From Hypomesus transpacificus (taxonomy: Eukaryota > Chordata > Actinopteri > Osmeriformes > Osmeridae), in assembly GCF_021917145.1 (NCBI RefSeq), contig NC_061082.1, forward strand, positions 5,575,642-5,639,641: a stretch of 64,000 nucleotides of DNA, given 5' to 3'. Positions 57,498-64,000 of the stretch are shown piece by piece. The number at the start of each line of letters is the position of its first letter. Position 1 is the first letter of the stretch. The notes beneath the pieces are model-generated. The model was not told the origin of the DNA. It made no database searches and saw only the letters and a program-made list of their open reading frames with translations. The position numbers were made by a program, and so were the translations under genes.

Positions 57498-60320
57498 TCG
57501 GGTTTTTTCCAATTTCAACGCGGAAGCCTCCGTGGTGACAAACTAGTTCATCACCATCGATAATTAAGGAAATATATTTATTTATTTACTTCACCCTTAA
57601 AAATCTAAACTCTTCTTATACTTGCTTAAACTCGAGCTCATAAAATCCTTTGTTTTTGGAGTGCGACAACTCCAACAGGTGTAAAAGCAGCTTTCCCAGG
57701 AGTCCGTCGCTTCGTTGAATTCCTCCCATCCCCCATTCCAGGTGACATCATCAGACCCGCCCCTTACTGGAGCAGGTGCATCGGAGAAGCATTATCTTTG
57801 TCCACATGCCCGCAAGAGAAAAGATCAAAGACAAAATTGCTTCCTCTTATGTTTGACACGCTATTGCTTTGGTTATGATACTTTTATGTTGTGTAGGAAG
57901 ACATCAAGCCTCTTGTCAATGAAATGGCAAACAAACGTGCAGGGTTTGGCAGGCTGAACGAGACTAAATGTGGCCGCCTCAGTGAATGGTGTGGTCAAGT
58001 TTTGGACTAGTTTGTCCATCAATGGCGTCATCAGCGCTTGGAACACGGTATTTGGTGTAGGTGGACTTTCAATTAAGCTTTAAACTCTGTATGTTCTACC
58101 CTGATATATGTATATTTGCTTTAAAGCCAAATCTCTGCACTCTCAGCAATGTGGAAATTCCATGTCAACACTTCCTTTTCACACACTCTGAAGCCTGCAG
58201 GATTTCCATGTGAATTGGCTCTTCAGCAGACAGGAAGAATAGAGCAGGAACGCGGAGACAAGGCTGCAGAGAGGCTTGGTCTGAAAGGAGGACTGCTTGA
58301 ACTAAGGAGTTCTGCTATCTGCTATTCCTAGTCTCTGTTTTGTCTTTCAGACAGACGCTTGGCCTTGTCTCAGCCGTAAATACCAGTGAGGTTCGACAAT
58401 CCCTGGAGTGTTTTGTGTATGTGGTCCCTCAAGCTCAACTCTTAAGCGGTCTTTATTCACCCCTACACAAAACATGCCTGTCTGGCTCGTCTTGAGATCC
58501 TCTGGCCCCGAAACAACAAGGCCGTTGAGACCTTTTTCATAAAAATGCAAACAACTCTTTCTTTTTAAATCCTTTTAGTCCACATCGAAGGGATCCTGCA
58601 TCTGTGACTAGCAGATTGCATCTGTTTCCTTCCTGGCATTGTGATGTCATCCTGGGAAGATTTCCCTCCCTCTGCTGTCTTCTGTGGCGGCCATCTTTTC
58701 ACGACCCTGAATCGTGCCCCGTCACACTCCCTCCTCTGCAGGGATCCTCCCCGGAATCTCGAGGATCAAGTGATGTAGTTGTGTTTTGTAGATAAGCGTG
58801 CACTGTGTGTGTGTAGCAGTGTATGTTGATTAGCCATGCCAAGAACAAACACTTTGTATCATGCAGGGTACACTTCGTATCAGTCAGAGTAAACACACCC
58901 ACACAGTGTTAAACAAGCAGTAAGTGTTTTATATCAAAATCATCCGTATCAAATGAGTGAAGTACAAATGCTGGCTATGGCTGAATGCCATAATATCAAC
59001 CCTAGTCTCATCATGTCACCTAGAGAGCCTGACATTGTAATACTAGTGGCTATAGCTACACACAGTGCAATTCCAATCTGCAATACAAATTCAAGCTCAG
59101 TAGGCAATGTAAAGGTACAGTATTAACATACACTCACTCACACATCAAGTGAACCTGAGAAACCTCATACGGCAGGATCAACATTTTTGTGCTTTTTGTA
59201 TTGACGAACAGATAAAATGTGTCGTTACAAATCAGAGAACGATGAGCCCGTGTAAGAGTTTATCAGGGTACCCCTTCATCCATCTTCATAGTTTTTGTAA
59301 AAAACAAGGAAGGACAGATGGATATACACGGATCATGGATATGCTGTATTTTCACACTATCACACATACACACGCTCACCCAAAACACATTTTCAATTCC
59401 AACAAGGCCTTTAGATTTTCAGCATCCTTACAGTTATTCGATCCAGTCATCTTCCTTCCTCCAGTCAAGACCTCGCGGTGTGTCATGTTAAAGCCCTGTT
59501 TCCCTGGCTGCTGCGTTAAGGCTGGTTAGTCTTTCCGAGGTGGCTGCATGCTGCTGTAAACGAGTGGTGTGTAATGTTGAGAACAGGCAGTCCTGGGGCT
59601 CAGGACCCCCCCTCTCTGAGTCACACTATGAGAGAATCTCTGCTGAGTGCAGGGCTCTGTTAGGGAGACAGACCAAGAGCCACACGTTAGACTTGGTCTT
59701 GCCTGCAATCATGCCACAGGTGCTCTGTTAGTCAGGCCTGGTGGTGTCAGTGACGCAGTGTGGCAACTGATCCACAGGAATTTTGCAGCTCTGTGTTTTG
59801 TTAGTGATGTCTGGGAATGAGTTCCAGGGAAACGTCATAAGGCTTCTTTGCATTGTCATGAGCAGAGTTGCTTACTTGGCAAATATCTCCACAATATTCT
59901 ATTCATGGTCATACAATTGTCTATTTTTATTTTATCCTTTACTGAAACAATAATAATAAAATAGTAAAAAATAAAAAGAAGACATACATCAGTAGAAAAA
60001 TGAAAAAAGCACCAATGGATAATTTCCAGTCTGTATGAAGTAACATGAAAACATTTACAGGTAAAGCTCAAATAATCACGGTGAGATAAAGATGACATAG
60101 AAAAAGGTCCATCCAGTGTGTTGGCCTGTTTTCCTGACATGGTTTGGTCATAGTTCACTCTGTCTGAGTGGATCAGTTTTATCTGACACTTATGTGGTTC
60201 TGACTTAAGACCAGTCAGTTTGGCACAACAAATAATAACAAAAGACTGGTCATTGAACAGCCAAGGGCATGAGAAAAGGCAAGGTTTTTCATCTGAGCCC
60301 TCCTCTTAAATGTAACTCAC
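57498..60320. other. ildr1 promoter and ildr2 downstream region
   Basis: The interval should contain the ildr1 promoter (near 57498-57760) and, further right, the last short coding exon and 3' UTR of ildr2, because the exon ending at 60321 stops at a GTGAGT donor in phase 0. I searched by eye for a short exon ending in a family-like SLVV or SVVI terminus and did not find one. No other gene is recognised. Confidence 0.5.
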
Positions 60321-61468
60321 CAGTTTCCTGGTCCTGTCTCGCTCCTCTCCCCCCCCCTGCAGGGTGTGGGCGCTCCCTTGGGCGGGGCGCGTGTAGGAGA
60401 ACGGTCTGGCAGCCGGATCGGTGGTGCGGTAACGTTCTGGAGGATTCGGTTCCACTGTCTTGTAGCTTTCTGTAGGAGGCGGTTCCACTGTCTTGTAGCG
60501 TTCCGTAGGAGGCGGTTCCATTGTCTTGTAGCGTTCCGTGGGAGGCGGTTCTATGGTGCGGTAGCGTTCTGCGCTGGGATCGCCCTTGCGGTACCTCCCG
60601 TTCTCAAACTCCCGCTCTGAGTACGGAGGCAAGGAGTCCTCCTCTTCGGGTCTGTTGCTAGGCGACCGGCTATAGTAACAGTCGCTGCCCTTGCCTTTGG
60701 AACTTCCCTTGGAAGGCGTGTCGCTGTCCTCCTCTGCCCTCCCCCCCTCCCTCCCCCCCCTCCCTCCCCCCGCCCCGGCCTCTCGCCTTGCGTTCTAATA
60801 GGCTGTTGAGGAAGCCGTCATCGTAGCCGTCGCCACGGCCACCTTGGCGGTGGGACGGTCTGGAGGGCCGGTCGCTGTCCCAGGTGCCCCGCCTCTTCTG
60901 CATCAAGGGGGAGGGGCTACGGCGGTGCCAGTCGTCGTCCTGGTCGTCGTGGTAACGCCGCGGGGGGCTGCAGTCCGGGTAGGAGGGGGGGAAGCGGTCA
61001 CGCCCTCTGACCTCGGGGTTGTAGCCACGGTCGTGCGTTTCGCCGCGGCGCCCGTGGGGCACGTAGGATTGGGCGAACTCCTCTAGCTCGTCCAGGGAGC
61101 CGGTGCGCCCCCTGCTGCTCAGGGTCTTCCTCTGCAGGTGCTCGGAGCGAGGGTTCCACCTGGCACAGGGAGCAACTCAGTACCCACCCCCTGCTGTCTG
61201 CACAGCAGCGGGGGAAACAGACACCGAGTCTCATGCTGACAGACTACAAGCTGGACTCTCTCTCCCACTCTCTCTAGTTTTCTATTCATCTTACTCTGTC
61301 GTTCACTCTTTCTCTTTCCTTCTCTCTCACTCTCTTCCTCTCTCTCTTTGTGTCTTACACTCTTTCTTTCACTCTTTCTCTGTCCCTTTCTTTCACTCTC
61401 TCCCTACCTCTCTCACTCTTCCTCCCTCTCTCTCTTTCTCTTTGTCTCTCTCTCTCTCACTCTCTCTC

Positions 61469-61520
<52 letters not shown>

Positions 61521-63699
61521 GCACAGCCTCAGTAGCAGTAGCTGGGCTGAGCTTAGCTCTCAACTCATCAAAAGTACCTGCTGTCCCGCTCCTCACTGGT
61601 GTGGTTGCCATGGTGGTTGCCATGGTGCCTGCCAGGCCTGCGACTCTGTAGGGGTGGAGCTACCATGAGCAACGACTGGTCATCGAGGTCGGCGATGGGC
61701 GGGAGGGCGTTCATCTGGACCGTCCGATAGGTCTGCCTGAAGTCCGTCTCTCCGGTCTCATGCAGAGAGCTCAGCTCTGATAGGCTGCTTGCTGCTGGGA
61801 CGACAGGTAGCTATGGAGACTGTTACTGCCTTCCAACAGGCTCCGCAGAGCTCGAAATAACAGTTTTGAACCGTTTTATAATCAACTGTCTGATCCTTCA
61901 TTTAAGATAACGTCGATTAACGATTAATGTCACTCAAAACACTCATAATGGCCGTAATATCAACACCAATATCAACACCATCTGCTAAACGAAGTAGACC
62001 TCTGAGCAGGGTATATATAGGCAGGCTATTTTCACAGCAATGAATTGCTTTAACCGATGGGCATCATCTTATGTTGCTCCACATGTTGCCTCATGTTGAA
62101 ACAGGCCCACTTGAAAACATCTAAGGCACCATTAGAACTGTATGTTGGTTAGTATGTGATCAGGGTCAGGGTTATGGAAGCAAATCAGTGACACAGTTTT
62201 GAATTTGAAAAGGCATTGAATACTTAATGTAGAAAAGCTACACCTAGATGATAGGGGCCTGGGAAGAGGTCTTATGGCTGAGCCATTGTTTTCACCTCGA
62301 TTTGTTTGTCTCAATTTTTTTCGCCTCGATTTTCACCATTCGAATTAGAGCAGCCTTTTATTTGAATTTCAAAATTCTGTTACTTCAATCAATAACATTT
62401 CTGAACCTTTTAATTTTTGCATTTTAGAGAGGTGAATTCAAAACCACCAATTCCGGTGATGTTTACATTTCAATAAGTATTCAATGCCTTTTAAAATTCA
62501 AAACATTATGTCACTGGTTTGCTTCCATAGGTCCTGGTTAAAATGATATTAATACACAGTTGATGTTTGTGTGGTTCACTAGGAGTGGGGATTAATGTGA
62601 AGGTTAACATCTAAGCTCTAACCAACAGACACAAGACATACAGTACAATCACACACGTGTAACACACACACACACACACAGATTGTTTTATGGTGCCTCC
62701 TACAGGCTTACATTGGAGAGCGGCCATCTTGTCAGAGGGGACCTGCCCCAGGTCCTTCTCTATGTAGTACAGAACCTTCGTAGAGTCTCTGCCCTGACCA
62801 GGCTGCAGACGATAGCCACTGCGCACTGAGGACACACACACACACACACACAGAGGACACACACACACGGAGGACACACGTACACAACCAAGGGGCACAC
62901 ACGCACACAAGGACATGCACACATGACACATAAGACATCAGGAATAGCCAGTGTGAGAGTTGTCGACGAGAAAACCAATCCCTTGCGTACTTAAACATAA
63001 ACTCAAGACACATGAACTGTCATACACACAGAAATAGACACATTAAACTGAGAGTAACACACACACACACACACAGGCTAGTAACCCAGGTTACTGACAG
63101 AAGATGATGGATGACAGGATTATATTTAGTTGACACAGACAAAATGGAGTAGTGCTAGTCTTCTGTTTTCTATAAAACAACATTTCCCAGAGTACATTGT
63201 AGCATATCCACATCCTGGCCATGTCACTTACCCCCGGCTAGGTTGTTGTCCAATGAGGGGACTGACACCATGTTGGGGTCGACCAGGGACGGGGGGGCGA
63301 GGGGTACGATGCTGGGTACCCCAGGGATGTAGTAGGGGGGGTACACAGTGATCTGGGGGGGCTGCATACTCTTGGCCATCTTCCCGGCTTCATAGACTAT
63401 CAGGTTCAGACACATCATGGATTACAATAAAGATACTATAGGACTGGATGTGTGTGAACGTGGGTGTTACCCACACGCTGTGTCAGCGTCTGAGGGGGTG
63501 TGTTTCAGTGTGTGTGCGTGTGTGTGTGTGTGTGTGTGTGCGCGCTACTAACGGTGGCGTGGGCAGCAGCATGTGTCAGGGCAGCAGCAGCAGCTAACGT
63601 AGCAGCAGCAGGAGTGAGGGCAGCACTGGCACCAACAGATGCCCGCCAACAACAGGAACAGGATGCTGCCCAGGACTACAGATCCCACAAACACCCACT
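60321..63699 (-). CDS. ildr2: Immunoglobulin-like domain-containing receptor 2 (partial)
   Basis: Five coding exons in transcript order: 63553-63699, 63232-63396, 62712-62825, 61578-61794 and 60321-61159. They encode the membrane and cytoplasmic part of an angulin-family protein. The exon at 63553 has [20 protein letters not shown] followed by [21 protein letters not shown] and LYEAGK in the next exon match ILDR2 rather than LSR or ILDR1. Then come [45 protein letters not shown] and the PPYSE motif. ILDR2 is linked to ER lipid handling and tricellular contacts. The signal peptide and Ig exons lie beyond the right edge. The last big exon changes frame within a G-rich tract (about 60736-60780): upstream text stays in one frame, while [10 protein letters not shown] through PPYSERE is in another, most simply an indel or assembly error. 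An 11-residue repeat ([11 protein letters not shown] type) occurs five times near its end. The exon closes at a GTGAGT donor. Confidence 0.85.
60425..60585 (-). repeat. ildr2: 33-bp coding repeat in ildr2
   Basis: Five tandem units of 33 bp encode [11 protein letters not shown]-like 11-mers (variants [32 protein letters not shown]). The unit length keeps the frame. The Tyr-containing motif is repeated in the cytoplasmic tail next to the conserved PPYSE. Confidence 0.88.
61443..61519. repeat. (CT)n microsatellite in ildr2 intron
   Basis: A long CT run that ends in CTCTCTCAG, directly joined to a copy of me3 exon sequence. Confidence 0.95.
61511..61575 (+). pseudogene. Inverted fragment of an me3 exon with its acceptor
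   Basis: After CTCTCTCAG, 26 bases (61521-61546) are identical to the start of me3 exon 42786-42883 (encoding ASVAVAG), including the junction with the CT tract. A weaker match continues (CTTAGCT and TCATCAA blocks) to about 61575. It lies in an ildr2 intron, in the opposite orientation to me3, 18.6 kb away. It is not joined to any other me3 exon. Confidence 0.8.
62640..63090. repeat. Scattered (CA)n tracts in ildr2 introns
   Basis: CA-rich runs at 62663-62680, 62829-62910 and 63058-63076. They lie close to the acceptor of exon 62712-62825. Confidence 0.8.
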
Positions 63700-64000
63700 C
63701 TGGAGGACAAACACACAGAGGGAAACAACAAGATAAAGACTACGTATCCAAATGGCACCCACTTCAGGCAGCCCCACAACCACTTCAATTATCTCAACCC
63801 CTCCCCAAAACCCCCCCCCCTCCCTCTACACACATACACACATGTACATACATGTACACACACACAGATGGCTAATCCACCCTTACATCAGCAGCTGAGG
63901 CAGACATCCTGAGGGTGGGCCTAGACAGGACCAACACAAACACACAAACACACAAACCACTGATGACACACTGTCCCACACAGCCTCAGAGGAGCTCATT
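63700..64000 (-). other. ildr2 intron at the right edge
   Basis: No exon is supported. CA-rich and C-rich runs are present. A short acceptor-to-donor stretch near 63896-63918 does not fit the required splice phase. Confidence 0.6.

Noticed and set aside
59526-59708. Minus-strand frame ARPSLTCGSW after an acceptor-like TTGCAG as the missing ildr2 last exon
   Set aside because: It does not end in a family-like terminus and is far longer and unlike the short final exon of ildr1.
63896-63918. Short acceptor-to-donor stretch as an extra ildr2 exon
   Set aside because: Its 22-base length cannot join the phase required by the membrane exon without a stop.

Overview
This is nuclear DNA from a ray-finned fish, almost certainly a teleost. 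The genes are intron-rich with GT-AG junctions. The protein products match vertebrate families, and the non-coding DNA is full of (CA)n and (GA)n tracts, minisatellites, hAT-type MITEs, tRNA-derived SINEs and a CR1/L2/Rex1-type LINE. There is no bacterial or viral gene content. The species cannot be read from the sequence.

I rebuilt eight multi-exon genes by joining exons whose splice phases close exactly: dcaf6 (minus strand, 5' part only, start at 15866), mpc2 (plus, complete, 16940-20593), rpl24 (minus, complete, 22096-25211), cep97 (plus, complete, 25856-30415), nxpe3 (plus, complete, 32179-34705), me3 (minus, complete, 38367-48847), ildr1 (minus, complete, 53155-57497) and ildr2 (minus, partial; the 5' exons lie beyond the right edge and the last short exon was not found). 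dcaf6/mpc2 and rpl24/cep97 are head-to-head pairs that probably share promoters. From memory, dcaf6, mpc2 and ildr2 map to human 1q24, rpl24, cep97 and nxpe3 to 3q12, ildr1 to 3q13 and me3 to 11q14, so the window joins several ancestral blocks.

Layout: 1-11.2 kb has no gene I can support. It is probably dcaf6 intron, and holds tandem repeats, a 5'-truncated LINE with an open 3' frame (about 7.3-9.0 kb) and a 100-base assembly gap. 11.2-30.9 kb is the dense block dcaf6, mpc2, rpl24, cep97, with several MITEs in introns. 31-35 kb is nxpe3. 36.9-48.9 kb is me3, whose introns carry arrays touching splice sites. 49.95-51.69 kb is an element with terminal inverted repeats that carries a small spliced zinc-finger gene. 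53-64 kb is the ildr1-ildr2 tandem.

The most unusual items are: (1) an array of about 62 units of 35 bp in me3, each unit containing a copy of the exon end and its 5' splice site; (2) the zinc-finger-bearing TIR element, which I cannot place in a named transposon family; (3) a fragment of an me3 exon with its acceptor, inserted inverted in an ildr2 intron; and (4) arrays abutting splice sites in several me3 introns.
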